From: Tenacibaculum dicentrarchi
GTDB lineage: Bacteria; Bacteroidota; Bacteroidia; Flavobacteriales; Flavobacteriaceae
Direction of reading: 5' to 3'
Assembly (NCBI RefSeq): GCF_900239345.1
Contig: NZ_OESZ01000045.1
Coordinates: forward strand, 62,001 to 126,000
Length of the DNA: 64,000 nt
Part shown: positions 46,854 through 54,672 of the stretch, piece by piece
How the letters are laid out: each line of letters begins with the position of its first letter
Position numbering within the stretch: position 1 is the first letter of the stretch
Translations under genes and position numbers: made by a program
The notes under the pieces: generated by a model
Told to the model about the DNA's origin: nothing
The model's database searches: none
What the model saw: only the letters and a program-made list of their open reading frames with translations

Positions 46854-47177
46854 AAACCTTACAAAAATGTGTTTTTTAACGGATTCTAATTAACCGAAAA
46901 TTACACACAATTTTATTACTAATTATGATGAAATAAAAACAAGTAGTATGTGGTCAAACAGCAATTATTCTTCTATCTTAAAAATGTATTTAACAAATAA
47001 AATACATTTTAAGATAGCGGATATTTAGTTTTAAAAAACAAAATAACAGTTCCTCTATCTGTTATAAAAAAAATGAGATTATTACAATTTTAGTAAAAAT
47101 ATAAATCTTTTTTTTTATAAATCTCATTAGTTTCATTAATTTTTACCTATTTTGGTCTTGTACTAAACAATAAATAT
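46854..47177. other. Intergenic region with two hairpins
   Basis: No gene seen. A long hairpin lies at 46973-47018 (arms CTATCTTAAAAATGTATTT and AAATACATTTTAAGATAG, one bulge). A smaller one, ATAACAG/CTGTTAT, lies at 47043-47065. Neither is followed by a T tract on the plus strand. Confidence 0.5.
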
Positions 47178-47735
47178 ATGGTTGCACTAAAACCCAAAAA
47201 AGGTAGGTTGTTAATTGCTGAACCTACTATTTTAAACGATAGTTCGTTTAAACGAACTATTATTTTACTAACTGAACATACCTCAAAAAGCTCTGTAGGG
47301 TTTATTTTAAACAGACCATTACAGCATACTTTAAACGACTTAGTACCTGAAATTGACTGTGATTTTAGAGTGTATCAAGGTGGTCCTGTTGAGCAAGATA
47401 ACTTGTATTTTATACATAAGGTTCCTCAACTAATACCTAATAGTATTGAAGTTGCTAATGGTATTTATTGGGGTGGTAATTTTGAAAATTTAAAAAAACT
47501 GTTGGTTGAAAACAAGTTAAAACCAACAGATATTCGCTTCTTTTTAGGATATTCAGGATGGGAAACAAACCAATTAATTGATGAATTAAATATTGATTCT
47601 TGGTTTATTTCCGAAAATGATTACAAAAATATTTTAACAACTAATAACGAGAGCTTTTGGAAAAATAAGCTACTTCAAAAAGGTGGTAAATATAAAATTT
47701 GGGCAAATGCACCCAGTGATATTCAAATGAATTAA
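47178..47735 (+). CDS. YqgE/AlgH-family protein
   Basis: The family start KGRLLIAEPTILNDSSFKRTIILLTEHTSKSSVGFILNRPL is clear, followed by YQGGPVEQDNLYFIH and FFLGYSGWETNQLIDEL. Length of 185 residues is normal. Function is not well defined. Its end overlaps the convergent aminotransferase gene by four bases. Confidence 0.93.
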   Translation: MVALKPKKGRLLIAEPTILNDSSFKRTIILLTEHTSKSSVGFILNRPLQHTLNDLVPEIDCDFRVYQGGPVEQDNLYFIHKVPQLIPNSIEVANGIYWGGNFENLKKLLVENKLKPTDIRFFLGYSGWETNQLIDELNIDSWFISENDYKNILTTNNESFWKNKLLQKGGKYKIWANAPSDIQMN

Positions 47736-48562
47736 CCAGTAATAGCTAATAATTTAAGGCTGCTCTTTATTTTATTAGTTATTTCTGATGTAAATACTTT
47801 TTTTCGATAATTAGTAACTGATTGAATACCAATAATAGCATTTGTTATAAAAATTTCATCTGCTTTTTGTAATTCAAATGGAGAAATAACGGTTTCTTCA
47901 ACAGTATAATTAGGATGTTTTTCTAAAATTTCTAACACTTTCTTTCTAGTAACTCCTCTTATACATCCCTCCGTTAAAGCGGGTGTTTTTATAACTTCAT
48001 CTTTTATTACAAAAATATTCCCATTAGTAGCCTCAACAACTCCTTTACGTTCGTTAAGTAATATACAGTTGTCTAAATCATTTTCATTAGCAAAAACAGC
48101 TGACAAGGTATTTAGCATTCTGTTAGTTGTTTTTATAGTTGATAACAACCCCGAATAATTATAAAAATCTTTATATAAATCTATTTTATAACTCGTTTTT
48201 TCTATCGGATGGAACTCACTTGCTTCAATTAAATAATCAATATCATTTGATAGTGGGTTATACAAACCGCCATCCTTTCTATAAACAGTTAATCGAACCC
48301 TATAATTTAACGATTTAGGAAGTTCATTTGTTACCTTTAAAATTTCTTCTTGTAAAAATTCAAGTGTAAATTTCATTGGAATTTTCATACGTAGCATTCT
48401 CATTGAAGCCATTAATCTAAAATAATGATCTTCCATAAAAACAACCTTTGTATTTAAAACTCTTACCGTTTCAAAAATAGCATCACCATATTTAAAAGCT
48501 CTATTATCATTAGATAATTGTAATGCTGTTTTTGGTATTATTTTCCCGTTAAAATTGATCAT
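47732..48562 (-). CDS. Aminotransferase class IV protein
   Basis: A fold-type IV PLP enzyme related to branched-chain aminotransferase and aminodeoxychorismate lyase. Motifs: NRAFKYGDAIFETVRVLNTKVVFMEDHYFRL at the N terminus, the catalytic Lys probably in YKIDLYKDFYN, and EATNGNIFVI...PALTEGCIRGVTRKKVLE. I chose ATG 48562 (276 residues); the longer frame from 48610 has an unlikely leader. The substrate is uncertain; a 4-amino-4-deoxychorismate lyase role (folate) is one option. Confidence 0.85.
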   Translation of the reverse strand: MINFNGKIIPKTALQLSNDNRAFKYGDAIFETVRVLNTKVVFMEDHYFRLMASMRMLRMKIPMKFTLEFLQEEILKVTNELPKSLNYRVRLTVYRKDGGLYNPLSNDIDYLIEASEFHPIEKTSYKIDLYKDFYNYSGLLSTIKTTNRMLNTLSAVFANENDLDNCILLNERKGVVEATNGNIFVIKDEVIKTPALTEGCIRGVTRKKVLEILEKHPNYTVEETVISPFELQKADEIFITNAIIGIQSVTNYRKKVFTSEITNKIKSSLKLLAITG

Positions 48563-48656
48563 TTTTAAAAATTTGATTGCAAAATTACAATTTAGGTAAT
48601 TAGTAGCCATAAAAAAACTCGACTAAATATCGCGTTTTTTTATAAAACGTAAAATA

Positions 48657-49040
48657 CTAAGCTCCTATACTATTTTTTAAGCTTTCAATTTGACTTTCCC
48701 ATAACATTTTTGCTTCCTCAAGATCGTCTTGATCATCAGCAAAATCAGTAATAATAACAGCTACATCTTTAGTTAATGCATCTACCTGTATTAAAAATTC
48801 AAAATAACTTTCATCACCTTCACTTTCAATCCATTTGTATTTTATGCGTTCATTTGCTTTTTTTGCTAAAATTTTAGCCTCCTCTTCTGAGCCATCCCAA
48901 GTAAAAGTAATTAATTTCCCACGAGAATTAACGCTATCAGCAAACCATTCTTCTAATCCTGAAGGGGTTGCTAAACTATTAAACAGCATACTTGGTGATG
49001 CGTGTATAGGAAATTCTAATTCGTATTTAACTTTTGTCAT
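48657..49040 (-). CDS. START-like domain protein
   Basis: A 127-residue SRPBCC-fold protein with the Bacteroidota-typical sequence KYELEFPIHASPSMLFNSLATPSGLEEWFADSVNSRGKLITFTWDGSEEEAKI. It likely binds a hydrophobic ligand; function is unknown. It is often found next to an aminotransferase class IV gene and YqgE, as here. Confidence 0.88.
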   Translation of the reverse strand: MTKVKYELEFPIHASPSMLFNSLATPSGLEEWFADSVNSRGKLITFTWDGSEEEAKILAKKANERIKYKWIESEGDESYFEFLIQVDALTKDVAVIITDFADDQDDLEEAKMLWESQIESLKNSIGA

Positions 49041-49134
49041 TTTTTTTTTTCTTAGTATGGCAAGGTATATATATTTTTTTTAAAAAAAAATTCATTTTTA
49101 TTACATTTTTTATTGTGTATCTAAAAAGAAGTTG

Positions 49135-49142
49135 TATATTTG
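49135..49142 (+). promoter_or_regulatory. Bacteroidota promoter of the tRNA gene
   Basis: TATATTTG matches TAnnTTTG, with a TTG at 49113 giving a near-ideal -33/-7 spacing, 10 bases before the tRNA. Confidence 0.7.
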
Positions 49143-49152
49143 CACCCGCAAT

Positions 49153-49226
49153 GGCGAGATAGCTCAGTTGGTTAGAGCGCAGGATTCATAACCCTGAGGT
49201 CGGCAGTTCAAATCTGCTTCTCGCTA
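49153..49226 (+). tRNA. tRNA with anticodon CAT (Met type)
   Basis: A 74-base cloverleaf: acceptor GGCGAGA/TCTCGCT (first pair G-U), D arm AGCTCAGTTGGTTAGAGC, anticodon loop TTCATAA, T arm GGCAG-TTCAAAT-CTGCT. CCA is not encoded. The anticodon CAT could be elongator Met or lysidine-modified Ile2; it lacks initiator features. The integrase gene begins 139 bases downstream, so this tRNA is the likely attachment target. Confidence 0.92.
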
Positions 49227-49240
49227 CTAAAAGACTCTGA

Positions 49241-49265
49241 AACCCTTTATTTTAAAGGGTTTTTT
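49241..49265 (+). terminator. Terminator after the tRNA
   Basis: Stem AACCCTTTA/TAAAGGGTT with a three-base loop and a run of T. Confidence 0.75.
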
Positions 49266-49364
49266 GTTGTTTTAATCGCTACAAACACAAAACGTGTCAG
49301 AGGCTCGCCAAAACATATTCTATTTTACTGTTGATTTTTCTCTTAAAATCAGCGTAAAAAAAAA

Positions 49365-50564
49365 ATGTCAAAACTTCAAAATAGTAATAGCCTACTACCT
49401 TTTATAGACTATATTCCTGCCGAATTAAAAGAAAATAAAGTTTGGGAAATTGTATATCATGCCCTAGACCCCTACGAAACAAAGGAACACAAGCGATTAA
49501 AAAGAAAAAGGCATCGAGTAAGGTATTTTAAATGTAAAAAGACAAGGAGAATATACGCTCAATCGATTATTATCAAATTAAACAAACAATTGATGAGAGG
49601 TTGGACACCTTTTAACCGTGTCAATAACTCGCCAAAACAAGAACAAAAACTACTAAAAAAAGTAAAATTGTTTGATGTCTTTGATAATTATTTACATCAA
49701 ATAAATCAACAAACGGCAAAAAAATCGTTGCGACCAGATACTTTAAGAGCTTATACAAGTTATATCAAAAATTTAAAAGCATTTTTAATAGAAAAAAAAC
49801 AAGCAAATTGCGAAGTTTCCCACTTTAACGAAAAATTTTGTCGTGATTTTTTAGATATGATTTTTTATGAACGCAAAAATTCAGCTCGAACACATAACAA
49901 TTACTTAGGTTTTTTAAGTCTATTTAATAAATGGCTAATCAAAAGAGATTATTTAAAATCAGATTTTACAAGTTATATTGATAAAATTAAAATATCTGAA
50001 AAAACACGAACTATCATACCTTTAAAAGACAGAACAGCAATTTTTAATCATTTAGAAAAAGACAATAAACACTACTTTGCTTTATGCTACACCGCTTTTT
50101 ACTGTTTAATCCGTAGAACTGAATTATCTAAATTAAAAGTATCAGATGTTATCTTAAAAAATGCAGTGATTAATATTCCTGCAAATGTGAGTAAAAATAG
50201 AAAATCGCAAGTAGTTACAATTCCTAATCAATTAATTCATGTTTTAGTTGACCATTTACAAAATGCTAAAAATGATGATTTTTTATTTTCTGATGACAAT
50301 TTTAAAGCTGGAGAAAAACAATTAGAACCTAAAAAAATATCTGATACCTGGACCAAGTATAAAAAACACCTAAAATTTAGTAATTCTTATCAATGGTATT
50401 CTTTAAAAGATACAGGAATTACCAACTATTTGCATTTAGGGATTCCTACAATTGATGTTCGTAATCAAGCAAGGCATTATTCAATTAAGCAAACTGAAGA
50501 ATATTTACCAAAAACAATACTGAAAGCCAGTGGGAATATTCAAAAAGCAAAACTTGATATTTAA
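49365..50564 (+). CDS. Tyrosine recombinase/integrase
   Basis: A 399-residue phage-type integrase: basic N terminus (residues 35-70), SAM-like core-binding domain (SLRPDTLRAYTSYIKNLKAFL, AARTHNNYLGFLSLFNKWL-like), and catalytic domain. The first catalytic Arg is in YCLIRRTELSKLKVSDV. The second box reads YSLKDTGITNYLHLGIPTIDVRNQARHYSIKQTEEYLP, ending with the nucleophile Tyr; the usual HxLRH box is LKDT here, a variant I associate with Bacteroidota phage integrases. It is the only plus-strand gene of the element and lies next to a tRNA, the classic arrangement. Confidence 0.93.
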   Translation: MSKLQNSNSLLPFIDYIPAELKENKVWEIVYHALDPYETKEHKRLKRKRHRVRYFKCKKTRRIYAQSIIIKLNKQLMRGWTPFNRVNNSPKQEQKLLKKVKLFDVFDNYLHQINQQTAKKSLRPDTLRAYTSYIKNLKAFLIEKKQANCEVSHFNEKFCRDFLDMIFYERKNSARTHNNYLGFLSLFNKWLIKRDYLKSDFTSYIDKIKISEKTRTIIPLKDRTAIFNHLEKDNKHYFALCYTAFYCLIRRTELSKLKVSDVILKNAVINIPANVSKNRKSQVVTIPNQLIHVLVDHLQNAKNDDFLFSDDNFKAGEKQLEPKKISDTWTKYKKHLKFSNSYQWYSLKDTGITNYLHLGIPTIDVRNQARHYSIKQTEEYLPKTILKASGNIQKAKLDI

Positions 50565-50750
50565 TTTGAGATTTTACGTGAATATAATATCAAGTTTTTT
50601 CGAATTTTTAATTTATTTGGGGTTTGGGGTTTTTTATTTATAGGTATAATAAAGCCCCCTTTTTTTCGGCACTCTTTTAATCAATTTTAAGATTGTAATT
50701 AATATTTCTATCCAGTAGAACTAAACTTTATCGAAAAAACGCCCTTTTTT

Positions 50751-50957
50751 TATACTCACTAGCAAAAACAACGCTACAACCCTTGTTGTTATTGGATTTG
50801 TTTTGAGTATAAAATTTATACTCACAAATATTACTTTTTTTAAGTTAATTTGCTTTTGTGCACCTAATTAATTGATAACAAATAAATTACAATTGATTTT
50901 TTAAAGTATTTTATTGAGTAGAATTTTATACTCAATCGCTAAAAAATTTTATACTCA
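50751..50957. repeat. Four TATACTCA sites, two of them palindromic
   Basis: Sites: TATACTCA at 50751; a perfect palindrome with arms TGAGTATAAA and TTTATACTCA around one A at 50804-50824; a second inverted pair TTGAGTA...TACTCAA at 50914-50935; TATACTCA at 50950. Such a cluster in non-coding DNA suggests binding of a dimeric regulator, an excisionase or a replication protein. Confidence 0.6.
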
Positions 50958-50981
50958 CTTGTAATTTGACCATTTTGCAAT

Positions 50982-51017
50982 AAAAAAAGCTTGAAAATCT
51001 TTCGATAAACAAGCTTT
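50982..51017 (-). terminator. Terminator of the minus-strand element operon
   Basis: On the minus strand the stem AAAGCTTG/CAAGCTTT has a 16-base loop and ends in seven T, 28 bases after the stop at 51045. Confidence 0.8.
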
Positions 51018-51044
51018 AAACACAAATTAACAACAACTATTTTT

Positions 51045-54044
51045 TTATTCTATTTTTAAAATTCCTTCAAAAATATTGTATTTCAAGTCGGATAAATCTT
51101 TATTTTGATAGCGATTTTTATCTTGATAAATATAATTTTGTTTATAATTATCAAATTTTTCAGTGAATAAAATTACATCTCCATCAAATTGACTTTTTGA
51201 ACCACCTCTCATTTTTCCGTCAGTCGTTTGCTGAAAAATTACAATAAATATTTTACCATCGTATTTTTTTCGTAAATCTTTGTCAACTTCAAAACCTTTT
51301 TCAATTTCTTGAAGTTTAGCAAAACTATCAATTACAATTACATCATTTGTTTGTATTAATTTGTCCAAATCCGAAATCGATTTTATTTCAGGATTCGAAA
51401 TATTTGCCATTGCTTTGTCTGAAATATATTCATGTACTTTATTCCAATACAAAGTGCTTTCAGGGTGTTCCTCGATACTGGCGTGTCCTACCTTATAATT
51501 TTGAGCAAAAGCATTAATAAACCTAAAAGCACAACGTGTTTTCATAGAACCTTGACCACCTGTAAGCGTAATTACTACGGATTCTTTTTCTTTAACTTCT
51601 ATTTTACCTAAAAACTCACTGATGTTTTTATCTTGAATTTTATAAAATTCAGCTACTTTATTTTGTCGATTCGCTAATTTTGAAGCTAAAGAATTACCTC
51701 TTTTAACTATTGGATTTCCTAATTTTTCAGTTTCCTTAACTATTGGTTTCACAATGGTTTCAGTTGTTTTTTTAAATAATTTTTTAGCCACATATATTGC
51801 GTTTCTAGTCATTTGACGTTGCCAAGCTTTATTTTTTGGCGACCATCTAAAAGCATTTTTCTTTAAAATCTTTATCGTTTCATCATTTGGTTTTTCATCG
51901 TAAAAAACCTGTATTCTATTTGCTTCTGAATTGTGAATATAGTAACCACCATCAAAAAACATTTTAGAACCATCAGAACCTATTTCATTATTCCGAAGCT
52001 CCTCCCCCTTTATTCTTTTTTTAGTATCTAAAATTGTTTTTGAAAGATGGAATTTAATAATTAAGTTACTCCCATTTATAGCTTCAGTAACACTTGAATC
52101 AACAGACCAAGTAGAATCATTAGGGAACGCTTTTTTATAAAAAGGTACAGGATTATTTTCTATAAAAAATAATTTACGGTCATCAATATTGGCATTTTTT
52201 CGATGGATGTTTTTATTGAAATCTTTTTCAATATCTCTTAATTTCTCTAAATTAAACACCTTTTGATTAAGCATTTCAATCGTGTTTTTTTCACCGCTTT
52301 TTATCTGTATAAAGGGATGTATTTTCTTTTTTATAGCATCTATACCTTTGTCATGAATAGCAAAATATTTTTCCATTTTATTACGATAGTAGCCTATTTT
52401 CTTTCGGTTTTTTTCCGTTGGAAAATTAGCACTCCCTGTAATCATAGAACTAGCTGTACGTGAACGACTACTAATAACCTCTAATTTTGCTTTCAATAAC
52501 CTTTTATGAAAATACTCATAATCATTATTCAAATCAGCAACGCTGTACCCCTCCTGTTTTGCATATTCTTTTAATTCTTTATATTGTTCAGCTAATCCAT
52601 TTTTCCAGTCATTAAGTTCTGTTTTAGCTCTTCTATCTGGGCTAAAAGAAATCCAATAGTAACTGCTTTTTGATGTTTCGTAATCTAAATCATTTTCAAA
52701 AGTTTTTGGGTCTTCGTAATTTAGTTTGTTGATGCTTTTTTTTACTAAAGGTTTATCTTCCTTGACTACTAGCTTTACTACCGTTTTAGTTGGTTTAACA
52801 ACTCTCTTTACAACCTTTTTAATTTCGGCTTTTTTGGTAGCTTTTACTTTTGATGCAACTTGTGTTAATTTACCTTTTTTATAGTGCCAACCTTTGCGTA
52901 AACGTCCGCAACTATCAAAAGGGGCATTTGCTTTTATGCTTTTTTTAGTTTCAGGAATTGCCACAGGATACGCTGAACTATCAGGAATTGAAACCGTTTT
53001 TTTAGTAGCTGTTTTCTTTACTGATTTTTTTGTAGTTACTATTTTACCTAATTCTTTGTGAAATGCTGGTACATTGTTGGCACCTAAATTTAACACAAAA
53101 TCAGAAGCTTTTTGTGCTGCACTTGCTCCACGCATCAAAAATTTATTGTCGTCTTTTGCTATTTTCAATACACTTTGCCAATTCTTTAAATATTCCGCAT
53201 GATTTTTATTTGAATGCCAAATAATACCTGATTGAGCTGATAAAAATACCGCTCCAAATTCAGCAATAAGTTCTTCTTTTGCGTATTCTTTTGAACCGAA
53301 TTTATTACCTAATTTTCTAGCTAATCGCTTTTTATTCCCTGTTGAATGGATTAATTCGTGAAATAAAACGGCATAATAATCATTAGGTGTATCAAAAGAT
53401 TGTAACCTTGGCATTTGAACTAAATCAGCTGATTCTTGATGATATGCGTCATTGCCTCCATGCTTAATAGTTGGTGCTGGTTTTGGGTAATTTTTTACGA
53501 TTAATTCGGCAATTTCGTTTTTTTCGTTTGCTAAACTTTCATCAGATTTTAAAACTCTACCTAATTGTAATTCATCTAATTTAAAATCAATATCTTCAAT
53601 ATCCGAACCATTGAAAACATTGTAATATTTCAAAATTGCAATACTATTTACAACATCATCAAAATCAGATTTTGAATAGCCGAAATTTTTAATGTATTTT
53701 ATCATATACTCTTTATCGTATGTTCCAAATTCTTTTTTTGTTTTTGGATTATCGAATTTATAAAGTAATGTGAAATATACAATTGGCGTACCTTTTGAAC
53801 CTTTTTTTAACGTTCCTTTTTTCTCCTTTATTTGCTTAAAAGTCATAAAATAAGGGTTATCCATAACGCTAAAAAAATCATCTTTTAACAACCACGGATT
53901 AACACCTCGATAGGCATTTTTTGAAACAAAATTAATTGGAATTAAAAAACCGTCTTTTTCGTAAAACTCTTTTTGACCCCATTTTTTCTGAACTCCTTTA
54001 CCTGATGCTTTTTCAACTAATGAAATCATTTTATCGGTAATCAT
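51045..54044 (-). CDS. Polyvalent protein: ArdC-like, zincin and RecA-like ATPase domains
   Basis: At least 999 residues. The N terminus is ArdC-like (ITDKMISLVEKASG, INFVSKNAYRGVNPWLL), a ssDNA-binding antirestriction domain. A zincin follows with HELIHSTG (residues 229-236). Then comes the CGRLRKGW motif (379-386), a Lys-rich linker, a helical region (about 460-640), a domain seen in other mobile-element proteins (about 690-770) and a RecA/RadA-like ATPase: Walker A GGQGSMKT (829-836), Walker B VIVIDS (902-907), and TTDGKMRGG...VILFTE...KNRY as in RadA. The ArdC domain seems to begin upstream: the frame is open for 43 more codons without ATG, up to the slippery A9 that ends the preceding gene. 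Confidence 0.8.
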   Translation of the reverse strand: MITDKMISLVEKASGKGVQKKWGQKEFYEKDGFLIPINFVSKNAYRGVNPWLLKDDFFSVMDNPYFMTFKQIKEKKGTLKKGSKGTPIVYFTLLYKFDNPKTKKEFGTYDKEYMIKYIKNFGYSKSDFDDVVNSIAILKYYNVFNGSDIEDIDFKLDELQLGRVLKSDESLANEKNEIAELIVKNYPKPAPTIKHGGNDAYHQESADLVQMPRLQSFDTPNDYYAVLFHELIHSTGNKKRLARKLGNKFGSKEYAKEELIAEFGAVFLSAQSGIIWHSNKNHAEYLKNWQSVLKIAKDDNKFLMRGASAAQKASDFVLNLGANNVPAFHKELGKIVTTKKSVKKTATKKTVSIPDSSAYPVAIPETKKSIKANAPFDSCGRLRKGWHYKKGKLTQVASKVKATKKAEIKKVVKRVVKPTKTVVKLVVKEDKPLVKKSINKLNYEDPKTFENDLDYETSKSSYYWISFSPDRRAKTELNDWKNGLAEQYKELKEYAKQEGYSVADLNNDYEYFHKRLLKAKLEVISSRSRTASSMITGSANFPTEKNRKKIGYYRNKMEKYFAIHDKGIDAIKKKIHPFIQIKSGEKNTIEMLNQKVFNLEKLRDIEKDFNKNIHRKNANIDDRKLFFIENNPVPFYKKAFPNDSTWSVDSSVTEAINGSNLIIKFHLSKTILDTKKRIKGEELRNNEIGSDGSKMFFDGGYYIHNSEANRIQVFYDEKPNDETIKILKKNAFRWSPKNKAWQRQMTRNAIYVAKKLFKKTTETIVKPIVKETEKLGNPIVKRGNSLASKLANRQNKVAEFYKIQDKNISEFLGKIEVKEKESVVITLTGGQGSMKTRCAFRFINAFAQNYKVGHASIEEHPESTLYWNKVHEYISDKAMANISNPEIKSISDLDKLIQTNDVIVIDSFAKLQEIEKGFEVDKDLRKKYDGKIFIVIFQQTTDGKMRGGSKSQFDGDVILFTEKFDNYKQNYIYQDKNRYQNKDLSDLKYNIFEGILKIE

Positions 54045-54166
54045 CTGATAAATGTCATCATTTGTAAATGGTTTACCCAGTGCCGTAGGGGCTTCAACGC
54101 TTTCAGGGTTAGGGATAAAAGGTAATCCTAACCCTTCTAATTCGTCAAAAGATAAATTATTAGCGT

Positions 54167-54181
54167 TTAGACTTTTTTTTT
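54167..54181 (-). other. Slippery site 1: A9-GTC-TAA
   Basis: On the minus strand nine A are followed by GTCTAA, encoding Lys-Lys-Lys-Val-stop. A -1 shift, or one extra A, instead gives Lys-Lys-Lys-Ser-Leu and opens a 43-codon bridge into the 999-residue protein, producing about 1172 residues. Confidence 0.6.
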
Positions 54182-54562
54182 ACAACCACACGTTTTTTTA
54201 GTCCCACCACAACCGCACGGCTTTTTGCCATTTAAAGCCATTTTAATTTGCTTTGTTTTTTTATCCAAAGTAGCCACTTTAAATACACCGCCTTTGTGAA
54301 ATCGCCAACCTTTACGCAAACGTCCGCATTCTGTTAATGCTTCTTTGTATGCTCCTTTGTGCCTTGAACCTGCTAAAGCTGTTGGATAATTTTTTAATGA
54401 TACTTCAAAAACATCAACGCCTTTATTATCTAATAAAATTTTTGATAATCTATAAATAATTTCAGTTTCGTTTGCTTTTTTTGCATTTGCGATAATTCGT
54501 TCTAACTGTTTACGTGTTACTTCTGATCCGTTTAGGTTTTTAAATTGCTGTTGTATGGTCAT
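54167..54562 (-). CDS. Cys-rich CGRLRKGW protein, possibly the front end of the polyvalent protein
   Basis: 131 residues as read. A helical N-terminal domain (VTRKQLERIIANAKKANETEIIYRLSKILL) is followed by NYPTALAG, the motif CGRLRKGWRF (79-88) that recurs in the next protein, and a Cys cluster PCGCGG..TCGC at the end. It terminates at slippery site 1; a -1 shift joins it to the polyvalent protein. Its ATG overlaps (TAATG) the stop of the alternative frame that extends the muramidase. Function is unknown. Confidence 0.7.
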   Translation of the reverse strand: MTIQQQFKNLNGSEVTRKQLERIIANAKKANETEIIYRLSKILLDNKGVDVFEVSLKNYPTALAGSRHKGAYKEALTECGRLRKGWRFHKGGVFKVATLDKKTKQIKMALNGKKPCGCGGTKKTCGCKKKV

Positions 54563-54660
54563 TATAATTGTAATGTTTTAATTTTTTTATTGATTATTTT
54601 TTGATTTTTCACTGCCAAATACGTTGCTCCAGCAATGACTATCAAACCAAAAAATATTAG
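54562..54660 (-). other. Alternative-frame membrane-anchor extension of the muramidase
   Basis: In the -1 frame after slippery site 2 the sequence encodes SLIFFGLIVIAGATYLAV followed by a basic tail (33 residues) and stops in TAATG, overlapping the next start codon. The frame has no ATG/GTG start of its own. The segment matches the hydrophobic helix plus Lys tail that ends several other proteins of the element. Confidence 0.6.
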
Positions 54661-54672
54661 ACTTTTTTTTTT
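54657..54672 (-). other. Slippery site 2: A10-GTC-TAA
   Basis: On the minus strand ten A are followed by GTCTAA, the same six bases as at site 1. The reference frame stops (Lys-Lys-Lys-Val-stop); one extra A or a -1 shift gives Lys-Lys-Lys-Ser-Leu and the membrane anchor. Confidence 0.6.

Larger units (their letters stand above)
50565..51044. other. Regulatory region of the element, with TATACTCA repeats
   Basis: About 480 non-coding bases between the convergent integrase and polyvalent-protein genes. It holds four TATACTCA-type sites and a terminator. No small gene was found. Confidence 0.6.
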
